Positions 25,044 through 33,825 of a stretch of 64,000 nt of DNA are shown one piece after another. This DNA comes from Candidatus Uhrbacteria bacterium (GTDB lineage: Bacteria > Patescibacteriota > Patescibacteriia > 2-12-FULL-60-25). The notes beneath the pieces were generated by a model that saw only the letters and a list, made by a program, of their open reading frames with translations, was not told the DNA's origin and did no database searches. Position 1 is the stretch's first letter. Every line of letters starts with the position of its first letter. Location: NCBI GenBank assembly GCA_016222815.1, contig JACRQE010000003.1, positions 248,001 through 312,000 on the forward strand, given 5' to 3'. The position numbers and the translations under genes are program-made.

Positions 25044-27009
25044 ACGAGACGGACGGCATCTCTTCCCGTTGCAGGAAGACGGATTGGGCCTGCATGTGGA
25101 CCGCGCCAAGGCAGGCACGTTGGCGCACGAGGTCCTCTTCGAAGACGATTACGTCAGCGTCAAAGACCGCCCAGTCTTTCTGGGTCCCGCTCTGCCGAAC
25201 AATCGTTATGTGCTGGCCAGGTTCGTGGTCATGGCTCTGGCCATCATCCTGCTTGGCCGTGCATTCTGGATGCAGGTCGCCGCCCCAGCGCCTTACCAAT
25301 TGCGCGCCGAACAAAATCGCCTGCGCCACGAATACGTCCCGGCGCGGCGCGGCATCATCCGTGATCGGCAAGGGGAAGTGTTGGCCGAAAACGTTCCGTC
25401 ATTCGACCTGCGCGTCATCCCGTGGCTCCTGCCCCGCGAAGCCGAGTCCCGTGATGAGTTGTTGGGTAAAGTCGGCAGGGAAATCGGTTTGGGGCTCCAG
25501 GATATCCAGACCACGATCTCCTCTTCAACCAATCCGGCAGAAAGTTTGGTCTTGGCGCGGGATATCCCGTACAGCCGGGCTTTGGCTGTCGAAATCCTGG
25601 TCGGTGACGACCCCTCGCTCCATATCGTCATCGGCAACAAACGTCACTACCTGCATTCATCCGAAACGCCCACTCTATCCCATATCCTCGGGTACATCGG
25701 TCCCATCTCCTCCAAGGAGCTTGAGAATGACACGACGCAGACTTACCGTCAGACCGACGTCATCGGCAAGACAGGCGTGGAATATTCCTACGAGTCCGCT
25801 CTACGCGGCCAAGCAGGTGAGCGGGTTTATGAAGTCGATGCCCAGAATAAAGTGACTACCTTGGTCGACGAGCGTCTGGCCGTGGACGGTTCGGACCTCA
25901 AGCTATCCATCGACCTCAAGCTCCAGATTGCAGTCGAAAAAGCGTTGCGCGAAGGTATCGAAAAGGCGAAAATCAGACGCGGAACCGCTATCGCCATGGA
26001 TCCGCGCGACGGTTCGATCCTGGCCATCGCTTCCTGGCCAGCATATGACGACAATAACTTCTCGGGCACCGTGTCTTCGACGTATTACTCCCAGCTCCTG
26101 AATGACGAAGATCGCCCGCTTTTGGCCCGTGCCTGGGCCGGCATGTACCCATCTGGTTCCACGGTTAAGCCAGTGGTCGCCACAGCTGCTTTGGCCGAGG
26201 ACGTGATTACACCGAATACGACCGTGAACTCGACCGGTGGATTGCGTTTGGGGCAGACGTTCTTCCCTGACTGGAGAGCCGGCGGCCACGGCATCACCAA
26301 CGTTCGGCGTGCCATCGCTTGGTCGGTCAACACCTTTTTCTACACCGTGGGCGGCGGTTACGAGTCGTTCGTCGGTTTAGGTATCGATCGCCTGACGGAC
26401 TGGATGCGCAGATTCGGTTTAGGTTCGGAGACAGGGTTGGATTTGCCCGGCGAAAGTTCAGGCTTTGTGCCGTCAAAAGAATGGAAAGAGAGGGTAAAGG
26501 GCGAGCGCTGGTACGTCGGAGATACCTACAACCTTTCGATTGGACAGGGCGATTTGTTGGTCACACCTCTCCAGGTCGCGGCTTTCACCGCTGATGTGGC
26601 TAACGGAGGCCGTAAGATTGTCCCGCACGTCGGTCTCGATCCCGTTGCCGAATCCATTTCCCAAGCCTCAACGACCCAGCTTGCTGATCCCTCGATTATC
26701 CAGACCGTCAGGTTAGGCATGCGTGATACTGTGGTCTACGGTTCGGGCAAAGCGCTCTCATCGCTGCCGTTCACGTCAGCCGGTAAGACGGGTACGGCCC
26801 AGTGGCGGAGCGATAAACCTAACCATGCCTGGTTCACCTGTTTTGCTCCGTTCGAAGGACCGGAAATCGTGGTCACGGTCATGCTCGAAGAGGGAGTCGA
26901 GGGCTCGGTCACGGCGTTGCCTGTAGCCCAAAAGATCTTAAGCGAGTGGAATGGCCTCAAGAACGGTATATCCTCCCCGGCGACCTCAACCCCGGATATC
27001 AAACCTTGA
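25036..27009 (+). CDS. mrdA: Penicillin-binding protein 2 (elongation transpeptidase)
   Basis: The 657-residue protein has a charged cytoplasmic tail of about 50 residues, longer than usual, and one membrane segment (about 58-77). A pedestal/dimerisation domain with RRGIIRDRQGEVLAEN is followed by a class B transpeptidase domain. The active-site serine and lysine are in SGSTVKP, the SxN motif is WSVNTFF and the KTG motif is SAGKTGTAQW. It cross-links peptidoglycan during cell elongation with RodA and MreC. It overlaps mreD by eight bases and ends the operon. Confidence 0.95.
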   Translation: MSERDGRHLFPLQEDGLGLHVDRAKAGTLAHEVLFEDDYVSVKDRPVFLGPALPNNRYVLARFVVMALAIILLGRAFWMQVAAPAPYQLRAEQNRLRHEYVPARRGIIRDRQGEVLAENVPSFDLRVIPWLLPREAESRDELLGKVGREIGLGLQDIQTTISSSTNPAESLVLARDIPYSRALAVEILVGDDPSLHIVIGNKRHYLHSSETPTLSHILGYIGPISSKELENDTTQTYRQTDVIGKTGVEYSYESALRGQAGERVYEVDAQNKVTTLVDERLAVDGSDLKLSIDLKLQIAVEKALREGIEKAKIRRGTAIAMDPRDGSILAIASWPAYDDNNFSGTVSSTYYSQLLNDEDRPLLARAWAGMYPSGSTVKPVVATAALAEDVITPNTTVNSTGGLRLGQTFFPDWRAGGHGITNVRRAIAWSVNTFFYTVGGGYESFVGLGIDRLTDWMRRFGLGSETGLDLPGESSGFVPSKEWKERVKGERWYVGDTYNLSIGQGDLLVTPLQVAAFTADVANGGRKIVPHVGLDPVAESISQASTTQLADPSIIQTVRLGMRDTVVYGSGKALSSLPFTSAGKTGTAQWRSDKPNHAWFTCFAPFEGPEIVVTVMLEEGVEGSVTALPVAQKILSEWNGLKNGISSPATSTPDIKP

Positions 27010-27022
27010 CCGTTTATTCAGC

Positions 27023-27051
27023 TTGACAGCCCTCTGGTCCCCGTTTTATCC
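27023..27051 (+). promoter_or_regulatory. Promoter of greA
   Basis: A consensus TTGACA (27023-27028) is 17 bases from TTATCC (27046-27051). The transcript would begin near 27058 and carry a 40-base leader with a hairpin. Confidence 0.7.
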
Positions 27052-27062
27052 TAGATTCAAGA

Positions 27063-27095
27063 ACGCGCTGACATTTGTGAGCGCGTCTTTCATCT
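27063..27095 (+). promoter_or_regulatory. Leader hairpin with T-rich tail between mrdA and greA
   Basis: ACGCGCT (27063-27069) pairs with AGCGCGT (27080-27086), followed by CTTTCATCTTT. It could end the mreBCD-mrdA transcript or attenuate greA, whose start codon follows 11 bases after the stem. Confidence 0.55.
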
Positions 27096-27097
27096 TT

Positions 27098-27562
27098 ATG
27101 GCGGACAAGATCTCTTACGTGACTACCGAAGGCTTGGAAAAACTCAAGTCTGAATTGGATTACCTCAAGACCACGCGGCGGCGTGAATTGGCCCAGCGCA
27201 TCGAAACGGCCAAGAATATGGGCGATCTGTCCGAGAATGCCGAATACCATGACGCCAAGGAGGCATTGTCATTCACCGAAGGCCGTGTCCGCGAAATCGA
27301 AGAGATGCTCAAAAACGTCTCGGTCATCCCGGCGAGTGAGACGGGCGGCAAGGTCCGTATCGGCACGACTGTCGAAGTCGAAGTCCGCGGAATCAAGAAG
27401 AGTTATAAGATAGTTGGCGCCAGCGAATCCAATCCCATGGAGGGCCTCATCTCTAACGAGTCGCCGTTAGGCTCCGCTTTTTTGGACCGCACGGTAGGGG
27501 AGAACGTCGAAGTTGAAACGCCTGGCGGCACCACGACGTATAAGATTTTGGGCGTAAGCTGA
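27098..27562 (+). CDS. greA: Transcription elongation factor GreA (first copy)
   Basis: The 154-residue protein matches GreA in full: an N-terminal coiled coil whose tip has the acidic DLSENAEY motif, and a C-terminal FKBP-like domain with SPLGSAFLD. GreA enters the RNA polymerase secondary channel and stimulates transcript cleavage in stalled complexes. I start it at ATG 27098 because upstream in-frame codons overlap the promoter and the preceding gene. A second greA is at 54936. Confidence 0.95.
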   Translation: MADKISYVTTEGLEKLKSELDYLKTTRRRELAQRIETAKNMGDLSENAEYHDAKEALSFTEGRVREIEEMLKNVSVIPASETGGKVRIGTTVEVEVRGIKKSYKIVGASESNPMEGLISNESPLGSAFLDRTVGENVEVETPGGTTTYKILGVS

Positions 27563-27572
27563 AAAGACGACG

Positions 27573-28832
27573 ATGGAGAATTTCGACGTCATCATCGTGG
27601 GCGCAAGCTTCTCTGGTTTGTCCTTGGCCCACCACTTACCGCGCTATTTGCGCGTTTTGGTTTGTGACGTCAAACCCACGGTCGGGTCGAGCGTCGAATC
27701 CACGGGACTCATCACCACCCGGACTCGGGAAGAGCTCGCGTCATTCTATGCCGTCGACAGTCATATTACGAATGCCATCAAGTCGATCTGCGTCGTGGCT
27801 CCGGGCTTCAAGGATCATTTCATTTCTAAAGTCGAAAGTCCCTGGATTTTCCAGACTGACACGTGTGCCTTGGTCGCCGGATTGGCGGCAGCGCTCCCAT
27901 CAAATGTCACGGTCATGCCCGGCACATGTCTGGTCGGTGTCAGACAGACAGCCGATGGCGTCCAAAACGTCAGGCTCCTGAAGGACGGCGTGAATCTCGA
28001 AGTAGGCACGCGCTTCCTGGTTGGCGCAGACGGCGGACGCTCCAAAGTCGCGAGCCTTATTCCGGGCCTGGATCGCAACCGTCGCTTCCTGTTCGGCCAT
28101 GAAAGGGTGGTACCGGGCGAGGTCCTGCTCGGCGACACGCCCGAAGAGACGATTTATCATTACTGGTTCGGCGAATTCTCTTTGGGTTACGGCGGTTGGT
28201 TGTCGCCGACCTACGTCCTGGGTCGCAAAGCCTTCCGCGTGGGTCTGGCTAAAGACATGCGCGACAGGGGAGATGCAGCGATTTTGACTGATGCGTTCTT
28301 GGAAAAACTCCAGGAAGTCGGACACATCAAACTCGATCCGGGCGGTGCTGTCGGTTCCTACTCTTTCGGCGGCCTGATCCCCATCGGTGGGACTCTCCGT
28401 CGCATCTCGAAGAAGAATGTTCTGCTCATCGGTGACGCAGCCGGTTTTTGTGGAGCATTCGCTGCTGACGGCATCAAGGGTTCGGTCATATCCGGTAAAG
28501 AAGCCGCCCCGCTCATCCAGAGTTACCTCAATGGCCAGTCTCGAGCTCCAGCACGCCTCCCAATTGCCATGCAGAAACACGGCGGCCTGTTGTCCTATTA
28601 CCGCCGCCAACTGCGGTACCGTTGGATTTGGGACTTGATGCGCCGTGACCAAACATTCCGCGCCATGTTCGATGTCATTGCTGCGGAGAAGGATGGTTTC
28701 CTGGCGCAATTCTGTGACAGCAAGGATAAGCGCCGGAGTCTGGTTTCCATCGTGCTTAAACCGCGCCATCTTTTACGGCTTTTGGACTATGTCTGGAACC
28801 TGTCTAAGGACCGTTTTGTCGGCGCTGCGTGA
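27573..28832 (+). CDS. FAD-dependent oxidoreductase, geranylgeranyl-reductase-like
   Basis: The 419-residue flavoprotein has an N-terminal dinucleotide motif IIVGASFSGLSLA, a mid-protein FLVGADGGRSKVA segment and the FAD-contacting LLIGDAAGFCGAFAADGIKGS. This architecture is shared by geranylgeranyl reductases and related monooxygenases. The substrate is not readable; isoprenoid or lipid double-bond reduction is a family-based guess. It begins ten bases after greA and is likely in the same transcript. No ribosome site is visible. Confidence 0.8.
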   Translation: MENFDVIIVGASFSGLSLAHHLPRYLRVLVCDVKPTVGSSVESTGLITTRTREELASFYAVDSHITNAIKSICVVAPGFKDHFISKVESPWIFQTDTCALVAGLAAALPSNVTVMPGTCLVGVRQTADGVQNVRLLKDGVNLEVGTRFLVGADGGRSKVASLIPGLDRNRRFLFGHERVVPGEVLLGDTPEETIYHYWFGEFSLGYGGWLSPTYVLGRKAFRVGLAKDMRDRGDAAILTDAFLEKLQEVGHIKLDPGGAVGSYSFGGLIPIGGTLRRISKKNVLLIGDAAGFCGAFAADGIKGSVISGKEAAPLIQSYLNGQSRAPARLPIAMQKHGGLLSYYRRQLRYRWIWDLMRRDQTFRAMFDVIAAEKDGFLAQFCDSKDKRRSLVSIVLKPRHLLRLLDYVWNLSKDRFVGAA

Positions 28833-28882
28833 AACTTCTTGTCGCCGATGTCGGGTACGACTACCACTCTCGACACTGGGGG

Positions 28883-28911
28883 TTGATTGTGTTGCGACTT
28901 AAGGCTAGTAT
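28883..28911 (+). promoter_or_regulatory. Promoter of the 28926/28985/serS unit
   Basis: TTGATT (28883-28888) and TAGTAT (28906-28911) are 17 bases apart, placing the transcript start near 28918, eight bases before a 20-codon reading frame. Confidence 0.55.
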
Positions 28912-28925
28912 TGACGCGAGCTTAT

Positions 28926-28988
28926 ATGATTGATGAAATCGAGGCCATGGCGGAAAAAGCGGCGATTCGCCCTGAACAAAACTTATGA
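28926..28988 (+). CDS. 20-residue leader ORF overlapping the next gene
   Basis: ATG 28926 opens a 20-codon frame (MIDEIEAMAEKAAIRPEQNL) whose TGA overlaps the start codon of the 28985 gene as ATGA. It directly follows a predicted transcription start. It is either a small coupled peptide or a device that brings ribosomes to the next gene; that gene has no ribosome site of its own. Confidence 0.4.
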   Translation: MIDEIEAMAEKAAIRPEQNL

Positions 28989-29449
28989 AAAAGATCGTGA
29001 TGTGTTTCGGTTCCTTCGACGGCCTGCATGCGGGCCATGAAGATTACTTCCGCCAGGCCAAAGACCAGGGCGACGAGCTTATAGTGGTCGTGGCTCGCGA
29101 CACGACGATCATGGAGTTGAGGGGCAACCTTCCGGCACGTAACGAACTGGATCGCCTGGGCGTGGTGAGCGGACATCCCTTGGTCGATGAAGCCCGGCTC
29201 GGCTATCTTGATGATCGGTATAAGATCATCGAAGAAATCCGCCCGGACATCATCTGTCTCGGTTTCGATCAGGAGGCTTTCACCGAGAATCTGGATAATG
29301 AATTGGCGCGACGCGGACTTTCCGCCTCCATCCTGCGCTGCGAGCCTTACGAACCGGCGCCGCCCAAAGGTTTCGCCATGCCGACTTTCGATAATGACGA
29401 GAACGATTTCGCTGAAGCCGAATACGACGAAAGGGGACTGCCTCTCTAA
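28985..29449 (+). CDS. Cytidylyltransferase-like nucleotidyltransferase
   Basis: The 154-residue protein starts with the HxGH-superfamily block CFGSFDGLHAGHEDYF and has RPDIICLGFDQ later, as in TagD, RibL and other cytidylyltransferase-like enzymes that transfer a nucleotide to phosphorylated small molecules. The HxxH reads HAGH. The usual ISTS/TR motif region is weakly conserved, and the acidic C-terminal tail is unusual. Archaeal FAD synthase (RibL) and glycerol-3-phosphate cytidylyltransferase are the closest comparisons. It ends three bases before serS. Confidence 0.75.
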   Translation: MKKIVMCFGSFDGLHAGHEDYFRQAKDQGDELIVVVARDTTIMELRGNLPARNELDRLGVVSGHPLVDEARLGYLDDRYKIIEEIRPDIICLGFDQEAFTENLDNELARRGLSASILRCEPYEPAPPKGFAMPTFDNDENDFAEAEYDERGLPL

Positions 29450-29452
29450 AAT

Positions 29453-30721
29453 ATGTTGGATCCCAAATACATCCGCGAACACGCGGAAGAAGTCAAAGCC
29501 AATTGCCTGAACCGCAACGTCAAGCTGGACGTCGATGCCTGGTTGGCGACCGACGGGGAGCGGCTCGGTTTGATGCGTGAAGTCGAGGAACTACGTGCCG
29601 CCAGGAATTCCGTAGCCGAGAAGATGAAGAACGCGACAGCCGAAGAGCGTCCTGCACTGATCGAAACCGGTAAATCCTTGAAAGACGATATTTCGGTCAA
29701 GGAATCCGCATTGGAATCCGTTGATGCGGCCTGGAAGCAGGGGTTGATGGCTTTCCCGAATCTGACGCATCCGGATTCACCTGTTGCGCTGACCGAGGAC
29801 GGAAGCGTCGAGGTCCGTGTGGTGGGAGAGGTCACGAAGCTCGATGATCCTCTGGATCACGTCGCGTTGGCAGAAAAATACGACCTTATTGACTTCAATC
29901 GCGGCGCCAAGGTCGCGGGCGCTAAATTCTATTTCCTCAAGAACCAAGCCGCAATCCTTGAACAAGCCCTGACTCGCTACGCTTTCGAATATCTGACCAA
30001 GGAAGGTTTCATTCCCATCTCCACCCCGGATGTCGCGCGCGATGAAGTCCTGCTCGGCACCGGCTACCAGCCGCGCGGTCCGGAGACCCAGATTTACTCC
30101 CTTGAAGGCACAGACTTATCGCTCGTCGGAACGGCTGAAATCCCGTTGGGCGGTTACCACAAGGACGAGGTGCTTGATTACGCGTCTTTGCCGCTCAAAT
30201 ACGTAGGCCTCTCACACTGTTTCCGCACCGAAGCCGGTTCGTACGGCAAGGAATCATACGGTCTCTACCGAGTCCACCAATTCACCAAGATCGAGATGTT
30301 CGTCTTCTGTACTCCGGACCAATCTGAAGCACTGCACGCCGAGCTCCTGCGGCACGAAGAGAATCTCTTCAAATCACTCAACATCCCATTCCGCGTCCTG
30401 GATATCTGTTCCGGCGACCTTGGCGGACCTGCCTACCGGAAATACGATCTCGAAGCCTGGATGTGGGGCAGGAACGACGGAAAAGGGGATTGGGGAGAGG
30501 TTACGTCTGCATCGAACTGCACCGATTTCCAGGCACGCCGACTGAATGTCAGGTTCAAGAATGAGCAGGGGAATCTCGAATATGCCCATACGTTGAATGG
30601 CACGGCTTTCGCGATTTCGCGCGCTCTCATCGCTTTGCTGGAGAATAATCAACGACCTGACGGAACAATCGAAATCCCAACGCCTTTGATACCGTATTGC
30701 GGATTTTCGAAGATTGGATAA
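29453..30721 (+). CDS. serS: Seryl-tRNA synthetase
   Basis: The 422-residue enzyme has an N-terminal coiled-coil arm for the tRNA long arm (about 28-100) and a class II catalytic core: TAEIPLGGYH, motif 2 FRTEAGSYGKESYGLYRVHQ, and motif 3 NGTAFAISRALIALLENNQ. Length and order fit bacterial SerRS. It charges tRNA-Ser in the cytoplasm. It is co-transcribed with the cytidylyltransferase-like gene. Confidence 0.97.
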   Translation: MLDPKYIREHAEEVKANCLNRNVKLDVDAWLATDGERLGLMREVEELRAARNSVAEKMKNATAEERPALIETGKSLKDDISVKESALESVDAAWKQGLMAFPNLTHPDSPVALTEDGSVEVRVVGEVTKLDDPLDHVALAEKYDLIDFNRGAKVAGAKFYFLKNQAAILEQALTRYAFEYLTKEGFIPISTPDVARDEVLLGTGYQPRGPETQIYSLEGTDLSLVGTAEIPLGGYHKDEVLDYASLPLKYVGLSHCFRTEAGSYGKESYGLYRVHQFTKIEMFVFCTPDQSEALHAELLRHEENLFKSLNIPFRVLDICSGDLGGPAYRKYDLEAWMWGRNDGKGDWGEVTSASNCTDFQARRLNVRFKNEQGNLEYAHTLNGTAFAISRALIALLENNQRPDGTIEIPTPLIPYCGFSKIG

Positions 30722-30727
30722 TCAAAG

Positions 30728-30743
30728 TGTTCAATATTGAACA
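30728..30743. promoter_or_regulatory. Perfect 16-bp palindrome, possible operator
   Basis: TGTTCAATATTGAACA is a perfect palindrome between serS and alr, seven bases after the serS stop. It lacks a T run, so it looks like a binding site for a dimeric regulator rather than a terminator. No regulator gene is nearby. Confidence 0.5.
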
Positions 30744-30854
30744 TGCGGCAAAACCCTTATGAACTATAAAGGTGCTCTTTTTGCTATTCCTCTTCGGGCA
30801 TGACTATTTGGTGGATACTGGACTTATGGCCGAAAAACAGTGACAATATGAGGC

Positions 30855-32027
30855 ATGGAAAAACAAAAATCCAAAGCATGGGTCGAAATTTCAAGACAGG
30901 CATTGACCTCTAACATCAAAGCATTCCGCTCCCATCTTGGCGATGCTACGTCCATCATGGCAGTGGTCAAATCTAACGCGTACGGCCACGGATTGGTTGA
31001 GACCGCACGCATTGCAGATAAAGCCGGTGCAGCCTGGTTTGGGGTTGATAACGTCGATGAAGGTCTGGAACTGCGCCGCAACGGTATTAATAAGCCGATT
31101 CTCATACTCGGCTACACTCTAGATTCCAGGCTTAAAGATTGTGTGCTTAATGGGCTATCATTCGTGGTTTATAACCAAAGTACGGTTAAATCTTTACGTG
31201 CTTTGAAGCTCAAACCGTTCGGCAATCATCCGTCCAAAAATGCCAAAGCCGCTTACGTCCATCTTAAGATTGAAACTGGAACAACTCGCCAGGGTGTCGC
31301 CGGAGACGAATTGCGCGCATTGGTAAAAGCACTCAAAAAAACACCGGGAGTCGTCATCGAAGGTGCTTCAACGCATTACGCGAACATCGAAGACACGACC
31401 GATTCGAGCTATGCCGAACTTCAGCTCAAGCGCTACACCGAAGGCCTGGCACTACTGAAGTCCGAAGGCATCGATCCGCCTTGGAAACACACGGCCTGCA
31501 GCGCCGCCGCCATCTTATATCCTGAGACGTATTTCAACTTGGCGCGCGTCGGTATCGCCATGTATGGCCTATGGCCCTCAAAAGAAACTTTGGCCGTAGC
31601 TAAGCGCCAAAAGAACGAATTGATATTGGAACCGGTCCTGACCTGGAAAACAGTCGTTGCCCAAATAAAATCAGCCAAAAAAGGCACCCCGGTCAGTTAC
31701 GGATTGACCGAAAAAGTTGCACGTAATGCGAAGCTCGCTGTCCTACCTATCGGTTATTGGGACGGTTTTGATCGGCGCGGCCTCTCCCAGGTGGGACAGG
31801 TCCTGGTCCGCGGCCGTCGCTGTAAAGTCGTCGGACGAATCTGCATGAACATGTGCGTCATCGACGTCACAGACGTCCCCGGTGTCAAAGTCGAGGACGA
31901 GGTCGTGTTGCTGGGAAAACAGGGGAAAGAGCGCATCACCGCCGAGGATTTAGCGGGAAAGATCGGGACGATCAATTATGAGGTTGTTACGCGTATAAAC
32001 CCTGTGTTGCCGAGGATAGTTGTCTGA
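30855..32027 (+). CDS. alr: Alanine racemase
   Basis: The 390-residue enzyme has the PLP-binding lysine in MAVVKSNAYGHG near the N-terminus and the C-terminal beta domain with GRICMNMCVIDVTDVP. It interconverts L- and D-alanine for peptidoglycan. The upstream element TGA then CAATAT (30841-30849) ends five bases before the ATG, so the mRNA may be leaderless. ftsQ follows 13 bases later, forming a cell-wall/division pair. Confidence 0.95.
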   Translation: MEKQKSKAWVEISRQALTSNIKAFRSHLGDATSIMAVVKSNAYGHGLVETARIADKAGAAWFGVDNVDEGLELRRNGINKPILILGYTLDSRLKDCVLNGLSFVVYNQSTVKSLRALKLKPFGNHPSKNAKAAYVHLKIETGTTRQGVAGDELRALVKALKKTPGVVIEGASTHYANIEDTTDSSYAELQLKRYTEGLALLKSEGIDPPWKHTACSAAAILYPETYFNLARVGIAMYGLWPSKETLAVAKRQKNELILEPVLTWKTVVAQIKSAKKGTPVSYGLTEKVARNAKLAVLPIGYWDGFDRRGLSQVGQVLVRGRRCKVVGRICMNMCVIDVTDVPGVKVEDEVVLLGKQGKERITAEDLAGKIGTINYEVVTRINPVLPRIVV

Positions 32028-32040
32028 TTGGTTTTAATCT

Positions 32041-32874
32041 ATGCGAAAGAGGGAAGACGGGACATTCAGCATAACCAGGACTGGGCTCGTCAAATCCAGC
32101 CGTCTGTTGACTGCTTCATTATTGGCTTCATTCGTATTTTTTGGTTTAGCTTGGTTTGTTTTGGTTTCAGGATATTTTTTCATAAAAGACGTACAGACTA
32201 ATGAGCTCTTCGGCCTGGATAGGGAAGACGTCTCAACAGCGACTATGGAGATCCTGGAGCAGGGGAGGTGGACTCCTTGGAAGAAGGCGAATATTCTTTT
32301 TATCGATAAAGATGAACTCGCAAAGCAGCTCAAAGCGCGTTTATTTGCAGAAAACGTGGTTGTGGATAAAATCTATCCGAATATTTTACGACTCATGATT
32401 TCAGAGCGGCAGAGGAGTGTGGTTTTAGTCTCAAAGGACCAAGTGTTGATGGTCGACATGAACGGTCTGGTCACTAATGACATCGATAACAGTGCGGCGA
32501 CTGATACGGCCTCTATCCTTGATGGCAAACTACTCGCCGACAATAAACATCCTCCGGTCATCGTCTGCGATTTGCCTGAACTGGCCACGGCTGGTTACCA
32601 GATAACCGATCAAAATGGAATCAAGACGTGGATTGAAGCCTATAGGTCATTGGTAGATGCTAATCTGAAGTTCAGATACCTGAAGCTGTCAGAGCCTAAC
32701 TCCCAGAGCCTCAAAATGGTCTCAGAAGCCGGTTACGAGGTCATCTATGACCTAGAGGAGCCCCTAGAATCGCAAATCGAGGCGTACAAGAAGTTCATCC
32801 AGTCCAAGCCTAAGGATCTTAAGATAAATAAATACTTAGACGTCAGGGTACCTGGAAAGATCTACGTGAACTGA
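32041..32874 (+). CDS. ftsQ: FtsQ/DivIB-like cell division protein
   Basis: The 277-residue protein has a short cytoplasmic tail, one membrane segment (about 22-46), then a POTRA/FtsQ-type region. NILFIDKDELAKQLKARL, VVVDKIYPNILRLMISERQR and the C-terminal YLDVRVPGKIYV are the usual FtsQ landmarks. FtsQ links FtsB/FtsL with the division machinery outside the membrane. Sequence identity in this family is low, so the call depends on layout and on the alr neighbour. Confidence 0.7.
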   Translation: MRKREDGTFSITRTGLVKSSRLLTASLLASFVFFGLAWFVLVSGYFFIKDVQTNELFGLDREDVSTATMEILEQGRWTPWKKANILFIDKDELAKQLKARLFAENVVVDKIYPNILRLMISERQRSVVLVSKDQVLMVDMNGLVTNDIDNSAATDTASILDGKLLADNKHPPVIVCDLPELATAGYQITDQNGIKTWIEAYRSLVDANLKFRYLKLSEPNSQSLKMVSEAGYEVIYDLEEPLESQIEAYKKFIQSKPKDLKINKYLDVRVPGKIYVN

Positions 32875-33289
32875 TGCGAGATACTGTATTGGTTCTGCCT
32901 CCCAAAACAGGCCTGCATTTTACGTACGCTAACAGCGTCGTAACAATGCAGCCCACGTTATCCGGCTCATGGCCATCCATGTGCCGCATAACATATATTG
33001 TGCGACGCTTGATTTTATGGACTTAGGCCGGCTTTCCGACCTTCCACTCCTCTACCCTTCCGCAAAAAATGAAAATTTTTGTATTTCAAAAATTTCCTCG
33101 AAATGCGCTAGTGATAAAATTTTTTAAGATTCTATCTCAATTCTCTGTTTGATTTTCAGAAAGTCAAAAATAATCTTTCTTCATGTTTGCATTGACCTCT
33201 TCGCCACAATGCTCCAAATATCTCAATTTTAGCTCTTTTAAGCCCATCCTCCCCTCTTTACCCTGCTCGTTGGCAATTTTACTTCCATC
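32875..33289. other. AT-rich non-coding stretch with one long imperfect hairpin
   Basis: No convincing gene is seen. TGCATT (32914-32919) pairs with AATGCA (32945-32950) and inner segments TTACG/CGTAA extend the stem. From about 33060 to 33230 the sequence is much richer in A and T than its neighbours, with T and A tracts, ending just before the promoter at 33290. Confidence 0.5.
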
Positions 33290-33318
33290 TTGACGCATTC
33301 TTCGTTATCGAGTACCCT
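33290..33318 (+). promoter_or_regulatory. Promoter of the 33355 gene
   Basis: TTGACG (33290-33295) and TACCCT (33313-33318) have a 17-base spacer, with about 30 bases of leader. Confidence 0.65.
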
Positions 33319-33354
33319 TGCGGCTCACGTCCTTTCTCAAACCCTGGGGGCAAG

Positions 33355-33738
33355 ATGTCCGATTCCGTCAGTTCTGAATTCTCGTCGTTCCTGCGGCTTT
33401 TGGCCGGTGATAACCACTGCGCCTACATCGAAGACGCAAAAAAGTTGATGAAATCCGTCAGATCAGCGTCAGAACAAGACTTGAGCCAAGGCGAGCGCAA
33501 GAAGAGGCTTGATGCGCTGTCCGGGCTGTGCCGCGATCTTGTCCGGCGCTTGGATGAGGATCGGACCATGGATTACCGCTTCCGCATCCCGATTTCCGTC
33601 CGCGAGATGAGTCTCATGACGCTCGACCTGAACGTCAGGCTCGCCCTGCTCGGCAATTTCGAGATTGCGGTCTGGCGCTTCGAACATCCGGAACCTTATC
33701 GGCGACCGAAGTGCTCTGACGCACCGCCCGCCGTCTGA
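33355..33738 (+). CDS. ORFan soluble protein
   Basis: The 127-residue charged, helical protein has no signal or membrane segment and no recognised family. A GGGGGCAAG sequence directly precedes the ATG. The unit has its own promoter and a strong terminator. Confidence 0.7.
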   Translation: MSDSVSSEFSSFLRLLAGDNHCAYIEDAKKLMKSVRSASEQDLSQGERKKRLDALSGLCRDLVRRLDEDRTMDYRFRIPISVREMSLMTLDLNVRLALLGNFEIAVWRFEHPEPYRRPKCSDAPPAV

Positions 33739-33776
33739 TTTCGGCCGCTTTCTTCCTTCTGGGTTTGTCCTGCACC

Positions 33777-33812
33777 ACCGCCCGACGCGTACAGCTTCGG
33801 GCGGTCTTCTTT
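33777..33812 (+). terminator. Intrinsic terminator after the 33355 gene
   Basis: ACCGCCCGA (33777-33785) pairs perfectly with TCGGGCGGT (33797-33805), followed by CTTCTTT. Confidence 0.85.
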
Positions 33813-33825
33813 ATCCGTAACCGTA

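Noticed and set aside
26951-27097. Long N-terminal extension of greA
   Set aside because: The extension overlaps mrdA, the promoter and the leader hairpin; GreA proteins begin at the MADKISY position.
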